Part shown: positions 20,043 through 31,225 of the stretch, piece after piece | Layout: each line of letters starts with the position of its first letter | Numbering within the stretch: the stretch's first letter is position 1 | Assembly (NCBI RefSeq): GCF_905171765.1 | Contig: NC_053398.1 | Span: forward strand, 42,996,323 to 43,060,322 | Length of the DNA stretch: 64,000 nucleotides | Source of the DNA: Bufo bufo | Lineage: Eukaryota; Chordata; Amphibia; Anura; Bufonidae | Reading direction: 5' to 3' | The notes under the pieces: model-generated | The model's database searches: none | What the model saw: the letters and a program-made list of their open reading frames with translations, nothing else | What the model was told of the DNA's origin: nothing | Translations under genes and position numbers: made by a program

Positions 20043-21101
20043 TGTGACTGCTATTTAGCTAATATAGTGCTATAGAATTTTTTTTTTAATAGTGTCAATT
20101 TTTTCCAAATCTGAACTTCAGAAGAGACCAAAAAAATAGACTATAAAAAAAAAGATTATAGTACTATATTAGCTAAATTGCAGTCTATATGTGTATTTTT
20201 ACCAATATTCGCTATAGTGCTATATACTCTTGTTTTAGAATATTACGAATAATCTAAAAAACGAAGTTATAGCAATTTAGCGAATATTCGTAAAGTACAC
20301 ATATAGACTGCAATTTAGCTAATATAGTGCTATAATCTTTTTTTTTTAATAGTCTAATTTTTTTTGTCTCTTTTGAAGTTCAGATTTGGAAAAAAATTAC
20401 ACTATAAAAAAAAATGCTATAGCACTATATTAGCTAAATTGCAGTCTATATGTGTATTTCACGAATATTCACTATATTGCTATAACTTCGTGTTTTAGAA
20501 TATGACGAATATAACGAATATTCTAAAAAACTAATATATAGCAATATAGCGAATATTCGTTATTTTGCATATTCGTCTTTTTTTTTCCCAATCTGTACGG
20601 TCGTTCGCATACTCCTCCCCGACAAGCGTCCCCGTCACCATGGGAACGTCTGTGGGTTAGAATATACTATCGGATCTGAGTTTTCACGATCTCAGAGAAA
20701 ACTCAGATCCGATGGTATTTTCTAACCCACAGACGTTCCCATGGTGACGGGGACGCTTGTTGGGGAGGAGTATGCAAACAACTGTACAGATTGGAAAAAA
20801 AAAGATGTATATTCTAAATAACGAATATATTCCCTATATTGATATATATTCGTTTTTTAGAATATTCGTCATTTTATTTTCTATATGAAAACATGATTCC
20901 TTCCTACTTAAGTTGCTTGTGGGCCAATGACTCATTGACCCACAAGAAAGAAGCAGGGAGGAATCATGTTTTCAGATGTTAAAAAATTCAGAATATTCGA
21001 TATAGCGAATAAATAGCATTATATTCGTAATATTCTGGAATTTACGAAGTTGCGATATTCACGATTAATATTCGCTATTCGAATATTCGCGCTCAACACT
21101 A
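20043..21101. repeat. chain of foldback palindromes inside hAT-2
   Basis: An AT-rich series of inverted repeats: agctaatatagtgctatag blocks in alternating orientation (20050-20460), cgaatattcg-rich pairs, a long hairpin at 20588-20794 (arms of about 97 bases, loop 20685-20697) and another at 20887-20973 (gaaaacatgattcctt arms). The right end reads ttcgcgctcaacacta (to 21101), a hAT-type terminus, so this is probably a separate foldback hAT nested in hAT-2. No matching left terminus or duplication was found. Confidence 0.7.
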
Positions 21102-21640
21102 GTCACAAGTCACTGCACCCTCTATAGAAAAAGTATTCAAAATGAAGGAAAAAATATAGTAATTTTCACTTATATTTCTCCAATCTCTGGCCCTGGCACA
21201 CAGAAGGTATTGGACAGATGTCACAAGTCACTGCAGACACCCTCTATATAAAAAGTATTGAAAATGAAGAAAAAAAATATAGTAATTTTCACTTATATTT
21301 CTCCAATCTCTGGCCCTGACACACAGAAGGTATTGGACAGATGTCACAAGTCACTGCAGACACGTTCTATAGAAAAAGTATTGAAAATGATGGAAAAAAT
21401 ATAGTAATTTTCACTTATATTTCTCCAATCTCTGGCCCTGGCACACAGAAGGTATTGGACAGATGTCACAAGTCACTGCAGACACCCTCTATATAAAAAG
21501 TATTGAAAATGAAGAAAAAAAATATAGTAATTTTCACTTATATTTCTCCAATCTCTGGCCCTGACACACAGAAGGTATTGGACAGATGTCACAAGTCACT
21601 GCAGACACCCTCTATTGAAAGAGTATTGAAAATGCTGGAA
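21102..21640. repeat. tandem array, unit ~122 bp (hAT-2 5' region)
   Basis: gtcacaagtcactgca recurs at about 21102, 21220, 21343, 21465 and 21588, and each unit carries tttctccaatctctggccct and gaaggtattggacagatg. Units alternate between ccctggcacac and ccctgacacac variants. Confidence 0.9.
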
Positions 21641-22095
21641 AAAAAAAAATTGGTACTGTAGCTATAAAATACTGGCAGCCTTCCACCACACACAATAGTC
21701 CTTAAAAGGACTTTTGCGTCTTTAAAACTTTTTTCTACTAAATAGATTGCGATCACACTCCCTACACTCTCTGTCCCTTCCGAAGCGCAGCTCTCCCTGA
21801 CTACAAATGAGCCGAACATGCGTCATCGGGTGCTAAATAGCACCCGATGAAGTGTTCCGGCCAGCCAATCACTGTAATGCCAGTAGCCAACATGGCTACT
21901 AGCATTATAGTGAGGGCAGTACTTACCTGCACGTTTATTGGCTGCACAGCAGCCGCTAAATGCGTGGGTATGAGAATCGAGCATGGCGCTTGAGCACACG
22001 CGGTACTCGGCGGAGTACCGCCATGTGTCAAGCATAGCGATGCTCGAGCCGAACAGCAGTTCGGCCAAGCATGCTCGCTCAACACTAATTAGCAT

Positions 22096-22261
22096 ACCAT
22101 AAAGGTGCCATTTGGTGCCTTTAGAAATAGCTCCAGAAAAATAAACTGTACTTTTTAAACATGTTAATAGCCGGTCATGCCTCTTCTAAATGGAAGAGGG
22201 ATAATTTCCGATCTACTATGTGTTTAATCCCTTAATGACCCATGATGTTTATATATCCATG
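22096..22261. other. unassigned spacer between hAT-2 and the Ngaro element
   Basis: Nothing recognised. Confidence 0.5.
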
Positions 22262-22695
22262 ACCGGCATATTGTCTTAAACTCCACTCCCCCCACTCAAT
22301 AATGACAGACTCAGCAAGTGGATTATATTGCCACAGCAGCCTTTTATTAATAACATAAATACAAATAAATATCATAAATACATAACTTAACCCTTGGCCT
22401 TCCCACCTGAAGGCCCCGCCCTAAAACCTTACCAAGAACCCATCAATGCCAACACGGGGAGGGTCCTTGGAGCCCCATAAATGACGGATAACTGGCCTCG
22501 TCCTCAGTTAAATTACCTCTAGCCGATAAACGCCAGCTCAGAGGCAGGAACGGTAACCAAGGGCAACCAACTTGGGCCGCTACCCGCCATATCACACCTT
22601 AAACCAGTACCTGGGGAGTCCAGAGCCTCCTTTGGCTCCCTCCCCACCATGCCTGAGCCACCATAACCACCAACTCCAAGGACCCACCACCGCCC
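22262..22695 (-). repeat. Ngaro repeat B2
   Basis: Matches 23058-23502 almost throughout (ccggc.tattgt start, ttaaactccactccc, aataatgacagactcagcaa, ttttattaataacataaata). It is the 3' terminal copy. 22696-22849 is a non-repeated segment between B2 and A2. Confidence 0.85.
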
Positions 22696-22849
22696 CAGGC
22701 CGCTATGACAAAGCTCACCCTCCAATCACTGCCGAACCACCCGTAATCCACTCGCAACCCCCCGGCCTAACACCAACACTAAGAAACACTCGAGGACCCC
22801 CACCTAACCCAGGCAAACAGCAGCCAAAATAAAAACAAAGGGGTGGGTG

Positions 22850-23057
22850 GGCGGAGGCTGCTGCCACACTGATGTCGTCACAAAATGGCCCCTTTTCCCA
22901 CCCTTGCTATCCCTTTTATGCCCTTAGCCACACCTCCATCCCTTCCGTCACTATCCTTCCTCCTTAACCCTTCGTAACCCCGAATCCTCTCCCTCCAAGC
23001 CCCAGTCATGCCAGGCCTCCATCCAGCCTTGCAGCCCAGATTCCGGCCTGCACTTGA
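22850..23057 (-). repeat. Ngaro repeat A2
   Basis: Matches A1 at the other end (ggctgctgccacactg, tcacaaaatggcccctttt, ccagtcatgccaggcctcc, ttccggcctgcacttga). It lies directly against B1. Confidence 0.87.
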
Positions 23058-23502
23058 CCGGCGTATTGTTGAGTCGCTTACCTTTTAAACTCCACTCCCC
23101 CCACCCAATAATGACAGACTCAGCAAGTGGATTATATGGCCACAGCAGCCTTTTATTAATAACATAAATACAAATAAATATCATAAATACATAACTTAAC
23201 CATTGGCCTTCCCACCTGAAGGCCCTGCCCTAAAACCTTACCAAGAACCCATGAATGCCAACAAGGGGAGGGTCCTTGGAGCCCCATAAATGACGGATAA
23301 CTGGCCTCGCCCTCAGTTAAATTACCTCTAGCCGATAAACGCCAGCTCAGAGGCAGGAACCAGTAACTAAGGGCAACCAACTTGGGTCGCTACCCGCCAT
23401 ATCACACCTTAAACCAGTACCTGGGGAGTCCAGAGCCTCCTTTGGCTCCCTCCCCACCACACCAGAGCCACCATAACTACCAACTCCAAGGACCCACCAC
23501 CG
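23058..23502 (-). repeat. Ngaro repeat B1
   Basis: Internal copy of B2, directly downstream of the coding region and directly upstream of A2. Confidence 0.85.
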
Positions 23503-23527
23503 ACCACGACTCAAGAAGGTGAACACC

Positions 23528-23938
23528 TCACCTACTTGTGTCCCGCAACACCCGCAGCGCTAATTCAATGCCGTCCTGCAAACCAGAACACCAGAGATCA
23601 ATCCCCACCCCGTTCAAGTGCACCCCATCGCTCCTCCAAAATGCCCCCTCACCGAACTCCAGCTCCCTATGCCAAACAACAATGCCACCGTTACGTGCCA
23701 CAAACCTACCAACTGCCCTGTTCACCTTAATTCGCGCCTTATTCGGCCGCTCCACAGACCTCGCCTCCTTCCAATGCTGGCGCGGCACCATATCCGACCA
23801 AACCGTCACCAGTCGCGGATATTGCGCCCACAATCGTAGCAAGTCAAACTTAATGTCCCTCGCTAACTCCGTGAAGGGGAGCGCCCCCAAATCATTCCCC
23901 CCTACATGTAACACCAAAACACCAGGAGGCCTATCCAA
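23528..23938 (-). pseudogene. Ngaro SGNH-family hydrolase ORF, N-terminally truncated
   Basis: A 136-residue open frame. HVGGNDLGA near the start is the block III G-x-N-D motif, and SDGVHLNGVG near the end supplies the D-x-x-H block V of SGNH/GDSL esterases. The N-terminal GDS-type nucleophile block is absent: the recombinase frame ends about 25 bases upstream, so a deletion seems to have fused the two regions. Some Ngaro elements are known to carry such a hydrolase, whose role is unclear. As it stands this copy should be catalytically dead. Confidence 0.78.
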
Positions 23939-23951
23939 CCAATGCAGTTCC

Positions 23952-24785
23952 TTATACCCATGCGGGCCTCACATATGACCGAAATCGAATAGACTCCCAA
24001 CGGCCAATGCGCCGAATAACATCATCAACCAACCCCATCCTGGCAGCCTCCGTGGCTGTCCCGATCCGAAAAGAATGTCCCCCATACAAAGATGGATCCT
24101 TATCCAAGCCCAACAAGCATGATCGCAGGCACGCTATAAACTGGAAACGAGAAAGATAAGACCCGTCTCCATGAACTAATAAAGGGCCCGCTCTCCCTGT
24201 CCAACCCTGTCCCCAAAACTCCCTGAGGCATCGAACCGGGCACGCACCGATCCCTCTACTTGGAACAACACCACCCGTCAACCCCGACCCAGCTGGTCCG
24301 TTTTTGACTGTCTAATGTAGAATTCCAATCGGTCATCAAATAATTCCACATCCTGCCCACAAAGGCCCCCAGCCCGCCCCTTACTCGGACTAACCAACTC
24401 CCCGATCCTCAAGGCCCCAAAAAAGGCGAGCGAAAAAGCCAGCTTAAACAGCCTAACCTCCCCCTCCGAAATACAAACCACCTCCAACTGACCCAACAGA
24501 TCCACCAACAAAGTAAAAGAAATCGGACGGCGACTATCCACCTCGGATGCACGCCTCCTCCAACCCCGTAAAGCTTGCGCAACCCAAAAAGACTTCTTCA
24601 CATCCCCCACAACCAAAAGCCACACCCGCCATAAACTTAGTCAACCTGGAATACGACCACCCCTCCTCCCTACAGTGCCCCACCCAAAGCAACATCAACG
24701 CGCTATCCTCCAACCCACAACCCTGCAAACGCCGCCTTCAGGCCTCCCACAGGGCCCACGCCCGTTCATACGCCGCCCAGGTCCC
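23952..24785 (-). pseudogene. Ngaro tyrosine recombinase (pseudogene)
   Basis: Read on the minus strand in three adjoining frames. A SAM-like core-binding part (about 24785-24535) includes ALMLLWVGHCREEGWSYSR. The catalytic domain has FFGALRIGELVSPS with the first Arg (about 24415), HSFRIGTATEAARMG with the H-x-x-R pair (about 24085), and RWESIRFRSYVRP with the nucleophile Tyr (about 23975). The catalytic residues are intact. Frame breaks occur near 24600 and 24280. In the element this enzyme integrates circular cDNA. Confidence 0.87.
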
Positions 24786-24802
24786 CGCTGCCAAAGAACC
24801 CC

Positions 24803-26046
24803 TCACCAGATCCTCAACCGACCGAATGGCAGATTCCACAGTTCCGGTGGAAAGCTGGTCCCCTCCGTCTCCGCCTCCGGGGCCAATGCACAAAAACGAT
24901 CCCACTGGAAACGAGACAAAGCATCCGCAATTGAGTTACTAACCCCCGGTACATGAGACGCCACCACCCACGCGTTCAAGGATAGGCAACCCAACGTTAA
25001 ATACTGAAGCAACCGCACAACCGGTGGCGACGAAGTGGAATTGCGATTAATGGCCTCAACCACCCCCATATTATCGCAATAAAAACATACCTTCCGGTCC
25101 CGAAAGATTCCACCCCAAATGGACACCGTCACTACAATGGGGAAAAGTTCCAGTAACACCAAGTTTGTCAACAAGCCCTCCTCCTTCCATACTTCCGGCC
25201 ATTCCCCCACACACCAATGGCCCCCCAGATACGCCCCAAAACCCCGGCCCCCAGCCGCATCCGTAAACAAGTCTAAATCCGCTGCCGACAGTCCGTCCGC
25301 CATCCACAAGGACCGCCCGTTATACGTCTCCAAAAAAGACGCCCACACCATCAAGTCGTCCTGCAACTCACGGGTAACCCGAACAAAATGGTGGGGAGAC
25401 CGCACTCCCGCCGTCGCCCTAGCCAATTTTCTACAAAAATTCCGCCCCATGGGCATTATGCGACACGCAAAGTTGAGCTTGCCCAATAGTGGCTACAACT
25501 CGCGGAGCCGCATTTTGCGTTTGCCGCAAGCCAGAGACACCTCCCGCCGCAAATCCACAAGTTTATCCTCAGGCAACCTGCATTCCATAGCCACCGTGTC
25601 AATGACTATCCCGCGTTGTCGGGCCCTCTGTCTTTCCAGACGCCAAAGGAACACCGAAAAGGCGAGACATGGCTTCAAAAGAATGCAACATCACTGAGCA
25701 GCCATTAGAACATGGCGGCCCGATAAACAAAAACTCATCCAAATAATGAATGATAGAACCCCAACCTGACCGCTCGCGTACAACCCACTCCAGAAAAGTA
25801 CTTAACTTCTCAAAATAAGCGCACGAAACCGAACAACCCATCGGCAAACACTGGTCAACAAAATACCCCCATCCCAAAAACACCCCAACAAGTGCTGACA
25901 TTCCGGGTGTACCGGCAAAAGACGAAACGCCGCCTCAATGTCAACCTTGGCCAACAGCGCCCCCTGACCATACAACCTGACCCAACGAACCGCCTCATCA
26001 AACGACGTATATACAACCGAACACAATTCCGGCGCAATCGCATCAT
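24803..26046 (-). pseudogene. Ngaro reverse transcriptase and RNase H (pseudogene)
   Basis: The RT part starts after a frameshift near 26048 (ELCSVVYTSFDEAV, then LLAKVDIEAAFRLLPVHP with the first catalytic Asp). It shifts frame near 25870 and continues through QCLPMGCSVSCAYFEKLSTF to YLDEFLFIG. The RNase H domain follows (LDLFTDAAGGRGFGAYLGGH, LVLLELFPIVV, CDNMGVVEAINRN, SHVPGVSNSIADALSR; 25486-24803). In the RT active site the usual YxDD reads YLDE (gatgag, about 25733), so a catalytic Asp is replaced by Glu. This predicts loss of polymerase activity in addition to the frame breaks. Confidence 0.88.
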
Positions 26047-28193
26047 TAACCGAGTTCCCTTTTGGGAAAGACAGGTGATGTATAATGGCGAAATTTATTC
26101 GGCTCCCTCTTAGATACGACCTCCAACGGAGACACCCGCAAATCCTGCATCGGCAAGTCCCGAAAGGGCCCTGCCATGCGACCTAACTCCACCTCTTTCC
26201 GCAGTTTTTCGGTCACCACTCCAGGAAGTTCCGCTGCAGAACGTACATTTTTTCCCCCCGACCCACCAACCCCCTCAACATACGGTATCCGAAAACCCTC
26301 CCAAAAACCAGCAAGCAAAAATTCTGCCGCCTCCACATCAGGGTATTCATTTAGAAAACGCTCCATCTCTGTTACCCGTGTTGGCATCTGCCCCTTTTCC
26401 AGCTGCATCACCCCCACTCTTACCCCTGCGCCCCCTGAAGCACTGCTGCGGTCCGTGGTTTCCCCCGCAAAAGGAACACTCGTGCTTGAACTTGCACTTG
26501 TCCCCGTACTTGCATCCCCCCTCATTGAACAAAAAACAGAGTCCCTTAACTGAGGCCGCCTAGCGCTCCGATTGCTTCGAACCCACGGCGCCCCCCGGAA
26601 AGGGCTGCCCAGCCCTGGCCGGTGTCATAACCCGCATCCACAGGCCAATGTCTTTATGGTCCCAGCGCATACTAGGCCGGACCGCCTTCCGCTACCTGAA
26701 CTGCTCATCGTACCTCAACCACCCCAAACCCCCATACACTCGGTACACCTCGCCTATTGTCCGGCGCTTTCTCCCCGATAACACTGGCCAAGATCACAAA
26801 AGCCTGTAACCAGTTTGAAAAGGTCAGCGGAATCAAACGAGAACGCCGCTTATCCTCCTCCTCCTTTTTCCTATGATCCCGCCTATCCCGGTCCAAATTA
26901 AATCGCTCCAGGGGAAGCAGCGGAAATATATCCACGTACTCCCCTTTCCAAATTTTTTCCCTAACCTCGTGCTTCAAGTGCGCCCCAAGCGGCCCCTCAA
27001 GGCACACATAAACCTCCCATTTCGCTGCGTCATCTAAACGCGGCTCCTCACTATCCTTCTCCTTTGCCCCGTCCCTTCCTTTTTCACCGTCCTTATCCGC
27101 TACTCCCTGATGCGCCGCTCCAACCACACCTCCAGCTCCGGAACTGACCTCCCCAGCGCCCGCCCCACCAAGACCCCCAGCCGCACTCGTACCCAGCAAA
27201 CCCAGACGTTGCACACCCCATGCCGTCAAACGGGGACCCCGCCACCATCCCCATACCTACCAACCCCGTCACCAAATCACGCAACCACAACAACAACTCA
27301 CCCAACCCACCGGCAACGGACACCCCGGAGACTCGCACAACCCCCGAGGCTCCCCCACTATTAGCAACCACTAAAGAGGAATCCCCGCTAATCTCACCTG
27401 GCTGCGCAGATGCTGTGACTCCACCAGCCGGAACGTGAGGCACCGAAACTTGACTGGCGACGTACTCCCATCCAGACGTCCAAAGCTGTTCCGTAACGTC
27501 TCCTCTGGAATCTGCAGACCCTGCAGCTGCGCCACTAGATGTCTCCCTTACAGCACTTGTAGATCCCAAGGCCTGCAGTATCTCAGCCTCGCCACCAGAT
27601 GTCGCCCTCGTCTCGCTTGGAGCTCCAAGAGCCTGCAGTTCAGCAGCTCTGCCACCTGATGTCGCCCTTCCTTCACCATCGAGAGCCGACCTGAAGCCAG
27701 CGCTGCGCTGCTCCGGTAAGAAAACCAGCACAGGGCCACACACAGGACCCCGCCAACCAGCATATGCAGTCTGCCCTCCTTTCCCACGCCGGGCAGGGAG
27801 ACCGGGGCCATATCCCCCTGCCGAACCAGCTCCAGATCCGGATCCCACGCTGCCTGCAACAGAGGAGGGGGGGTCCTGCACCCCCCTCCTAGGTTCCCGC
27901 CATACCACAGGATTCCTCCCAGCATGCGACTGCCTGGAAGCCCTGGTACTCAACGCAGCGCGTGCTGGAGGGTCCACAGAGGGGCTCCTTAACGGGTGCC
28001 GGACCCTCGGGGTCATTTCTGGACTTAGGCGCGCCGGAGGCCTTGTCCTCCGCGGCCGGCTGGAGGGGAGAGCTGAAGCAGCAGCCTCCCCAGACCCCGG
28101 GAGCAGACCTTGAACGGTAGCCTGCAGCCATCCAGATCCCCTGCTCTTCACTGCCGCACGGAGCTGTGCCAGGAGCGCTTCCACCTCGGACAT
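26047..28193 (-). pseudogene. Ngaro gag-like ORF and linker to pol (pseudogene)
   Basis: The start is the ATG at 28193, just downstream of A1. The N-terminal 350 residues are Gly/Ala/Ser/Arg-rich with no fold recognised. A conserved gag block follows after a frameshift near 27150: WEVYVCLEGPLGAHLKHEVR (about 27030-26970) and LTFSNWLQAFVILASVIGEK (about 26825-26765). A zinc-finger segment CKYGDKCKFKHECSFCGGNH is at about 26510-26450. The frame then reaches FRHYTSPVFPK at 26050, the start of the RT fold. Stops and frameshifts occur near 26700, 26590 and 26530. The protein presumably packages element RNA. Confidence 0.75.
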
Positions 28194-28239
28194 CGTGGGA
28201 CAGGAACCACCAAAAGAGGTACTGCAGCAGCTCAGACAC

Positions 28240-28575
28240 GGGCTGCTGCCACACTGCTATCCTCACAAAATGGCCCCTTTTCCCACCCTTGCTATCCCTT
28301 TTATGCCCTTAGCCACACCTCCATCCCTTCCGTCACTATCCTTCCTCCTTAACCCTTCGAAACCCTGAATCCTCTCCCTCCAAGCCCCAGTCATGCCAGG
28401 CCTCCATCCCTTTTCCCACCCTTGCTATCCCTTTTATGCCCTTAGCCACACCTCCATCCCTTCCGTCACTATCCTTCCTCCTTAACCCTTCGAAACCCTG
28501 AATCCTCTCCCTCCAAGCCCCAGTCATGCCAGGCCTCCATCCAGCCTTGCAGCCCTGATTCCGGCCTGCACTTGA
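28240..28575 (-). repeat. Ngaro repeat A1, with an internal duplication
   Basis: Matches A2, but a segment of about 130 bases (from cttttcccacccttgctatc to gccaggcctccatcc) is present twice in tandem (28277-28408 and 28409-28540). A2 has it once, so the duplication arose after, or independently of, the last element cycle. Confidence 0.82.
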
Positions 28576-28879
28576 TGGGACATGTATGGAGCGGGCTTAC
28601 GAGGTCCCGCTTTGCACGTCACGGGTGCCTGCTGTATAATTTATATAATACCAGAATCAGCGATAACATTGACCTCTGTCATTTAACCCCTCATATGCCG
28701 CAGTTGATAGAGAGAGGGGGCTACCTCTGCTCCCCAATCAGAACCTCCACTGACAAATTGTTGTTCTCCAATCGGTTGCTATTACAGACTGGGGTGTTGT
28801 GAAGGATCCCAGGTCTGTCATAGTGAGCTGCTTGAAAAACCATTCCCGAGGCATGACCTGACATAGACCACAATATTAT
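28576..28879. other. unassigned non-coding DNA
   Basis: Nothing recognised. Confidence 0.5.
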
Positions 28880-29504
28880 TGTCATGACAGAGGGTAGAGA
28901 TAAGTGCAGCCCTAAACTCCACCCCACCTCTGTCCCTGCCTACTTGCACGGCCCATCCTAACTGACGGCGTACAACTTGGCGGCAGTCTCTCACTTAGAT
29001 ATGTGCAGGGGCCTAAGAAGATAACAGAAGTACTGTAACAGAGTCAGACAAGCCAAAGTCAAAGCCAGGAGGTCACGCAGGTACACAGGGAGCAATCCGA
29101 TAACAAAGTCAAAACACAATCCGGAGTCTAAAGCCAAGAGGTCACGTCAATTCCAGGGAGGTCACAAGGTCGAGGTCAAAAACAGAGTCGAGGTCCAAAA
29201 CACACAGAAGGCACAATACAAAAATGCTGGTGAGGGTAGCAAGACCATTCACAGGCAACCTGTTGCCAGCAGGCTGCCTGTTTAAATAGCAGAAAAAGTG
29301 GGTCACATGACGTGGCCAGCGTCATGTGACCCAAGTCCAGCCCAAACCATCTGAGCGCCGATAAATTGATGGCACTCAGTACCTCTTTCAGCTAGGAGGA
29401 TTCCGGCCATGCTGAGGAGGCGTGCACGGCCAGGTCCTCCCCGCCCCCTGGTCCCCATGGAGACGAGGACACAGGCCCCGTCCTCACTTCTGCTACCCGT
29501 TACA
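28880..29504 (-). mobile_element. probable solo LTR (Ty3/gypsy-like), 625 bp
   Basis: On the minus strand it starts tgtaacgggtagcag and ends ccctctgtcatgaca (TG...CA). It has a ctatttaaac TATA-like block at about 29283-29292 and a pyrimidine- and gacctc-rich R/U5-like stretch. The size and layout fit a solo LTR of an amphibian Ty3/gypsy element. No matching target duplication is visible (tattat against agtaat), so the call is tentative. Confidence 0.5.
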
Positions 29505-30318
29505 AGTAATCTATTGCAGTCTATGGGACAAGTACATGTACAAGTCTCCTAAGGGGATTTTTTTGAGTATTAATACATTAAAAAAAAGACATAAATTTGG
29601 TACCATCGTAATCGTACTGACCTGCAGAATAAGGTCAATGTCTCATTTTTAGAGAAAAGAGAACTACATAAAACCAAAACCCTAAAAGCCATGACAGAAT
29701 TGTGTGGGGTAAGAATTTTTCCCCCATTAAAGGTTTATAGAATTTCTTCAGTTGTATGTAAATAGGGTATTTTTTGTCTACTCAATGGGTATATCACTTT
29801 GTTGGTGTTGCAATTTCTTCACATTTTCCGAGCTCTCTGATTAAATCAGTGAGTGGAAACAGTGAATGACAATTCATAATCTGAAACCTTATCTTTCACA
29901 CCGTATTCCAGTGCATGGCTTCTGTAAAGAGCTCTGAAACATTCAATAAGCCACGCACCAGTATCAGTAGGAGTATTTGGCTGAGTTTCCACAGCTATGA
30001 TCGAGCAGTCGCAACCATACCCATCTGCAGAACTCAAATTTATGTGGCCCCTGGCTCCCATGGATGGGTTAGTGGCTACCCTATGGAAACACAGGCTTAT
30101 ATCATATCTGATACAGTGGCCAGCACGACAACAGATGGTGGAGCCATACATGTTTTCACCCTTTAGGTCATGATCAGGTCTCTGAAGAGTTGCATGTAGT
30201 AATATTTTTATAAGAAAGCAGCCATGTTTTTCTACTTCTGTACAACTCCTTTATGTAATGAGAGGTATTCAGTCATAGGCAGAACACAAGTCGGATGTGT
30301 GGTCAGATGACAGAGACG
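29505..30318. other. unassigned non-coding DNA
   Basis: AT-rich, with no motif-bearing ORF. 29846-30166 holds overlapping short ORFs on both strands with no recognisable domain. Confidence 0.45.
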
Positions 30319-30330
30319 TCAGCTTCAGGA

Positions 30331-30537
30331 GAAGCATAAGAAATAATCCTAGCAGACGTACTTTCTCTTCAGAATGTGCTTTATTAACGGTTCACAGCAG
30401 TACCTGCTGTGAACCGTTAATAAAGCACATTCTGAAGAGCAAGTACGTCTGCTGGGATTATTTCTTATGCATCTTATGGGTATTGCTCCTTTCCCGTGCA
30501 GACATTGAAAAGGTCGTGAGCTGTCTTGTTTGGAATT
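30331..30537. mobile_element. palindromic insertion with a 12-bp target duplication
   Basis: Flanked by tcagcttcagga at 30319-30330 and 30538-30549. The insert opens with a 137-bp near-perfect palindrome (30334-30470; arms of about 67 bases, 3-base centre, containing ttaataaagcacattctg) and ends with an unpaired 67-base tail. The structure parallels the insertion at 43550-43842. A snap-back retroinsertion of a PLE terminus is the likeliest origin. Confidence 0.75.
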
Positions 30538-30549
30538 TCAGCTTCAGGA

Positions 30550-30942
30550 CAGGGACATTAGCCACACAGGTTGGTCCACTGGTTGATGTCCTATTATACT
30601 TGCATGGTAATAGTGAATATACTGTAGTTTTTCATGGGGAACACATTGACAGTTATTGAGTAATGGAATGTAAATGTGAGTTTACACAAGCTGTGTAGAG
30701 CTTAATTCTACAAAATGTGGCTCCTATGTCGCAAATGTTCAGAAACGCAAAGTTAAAACAAACATTTAATTTACACAGAGAGGGTAAATGAAAGGACTTG
30801 CTAAGAACTAACAACTGATAAGCAACCTGTGGAAAATGAATTGCTGCAGTTCATTCTGATTCTAGTTCTCACATTTATATTACTTCCTCATGTATGGCTC
30901 ATTTCACCAACTGTCATGTCAACTTTTCTTTTTCCTTGTGGC
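30550..30942. other. unassigned non-coding DNA
   Basis: Nothing recognised up to the hAT-3 terminus. Confidence 0.5.
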
Positions 30943-31225
30943 TAGAGTTGAGCGAACACCTGGATGTTCGGGTTCGAGAAGTTCGGCCGAACTTCCCGGA
31001 AATGTTCGGGTTCGGGATCCGAACCCGACCCGAACTTCGTTCCGAACCCCATTGAAGTCAATGGGGACCCGAACTTTTCGGCACTAAAAAGGCTGTAAAA
31101 CAGCCCAGGAAAGGGCTAGAGGGCTGCAAAAGGCAGCAAAATGTAGTTAAATCCCCTGCAAACAAATGTGGATAGGGAAATGAATTAAAATAAAAATAAA
31201 ATAAATAAAAATTAACCAATATCAA

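Larger units (their letters stand above)
16631..22087 (-). mobile_element. hAT-2 DNA transposon (5457 bp)
   Basis: The ends are tagtgtttatcgagc and, inverted, gctcgctcaacacta, with the exact 8-bp duplication attagcat on both sides. It is oriented with the transposase on the minus strand. Contents from the 3' end: subterminal region and short repeats (16631-17345), 18S rRNA-derived pieces mixed with a stray transposase fragment (17349-17980), the transposase (17972-20040), a chain of foldbacks (20043-21101) and a ~122-bp tandem array (21102-21640). No hATC domain is seen, so the copy is dead. Confidence 0.92.
22262..28575 (-). mobile_element. Ngaro-type tyrosine-recombinase retroelement
   Basis: A minus-strand element with gag-like, RT, RNase H, tyrosine recombinase and SGNH hydrolase coding parts. 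Its ends are split direct repeats in the order A1 (28575-28240), ORFs, B1 (23502-23058), A2 (23057-22850), B2 (22695-22262). That A1-B1-A2-B2 layout, together with the hydrolase ORF, is the signature of Ngaro elements, as opposed to the inverted-repeat layout of DIRS1. Such elements integrate through a circular DNA intermediate and the recombinase, and leave no target duplication; none is seen. The ORFs carry frameshifts and stops, so the copy is inactive but not very old. Confidence 0.88.

Noticed and set aside
16631..21101. A single hAT from 16631 to the terminus at 21101
   Set aside because: The 8 bases after 21101 (gtcacaag) do not match attagcat; the matching duplication is at 22088-22095.
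23536..23978. Plus-strand ORFs opposite the SGNH hydrolase, including a 146-residue one
   Set aside because: They are antisense shadows of the Ngaro coding strand.
25119..25697. 192-residue plus-strand ORF
   Set aside because: Antisense to the Ngaro RT/RNase H, whose minus-strand frame has the conserved motifs.
28880..29504. LTR with a 5-bp target duplication
   Set aside because: The flanks (tattat and agtaat) do not match, so only the LTR-like body is reported, at lower confidence.
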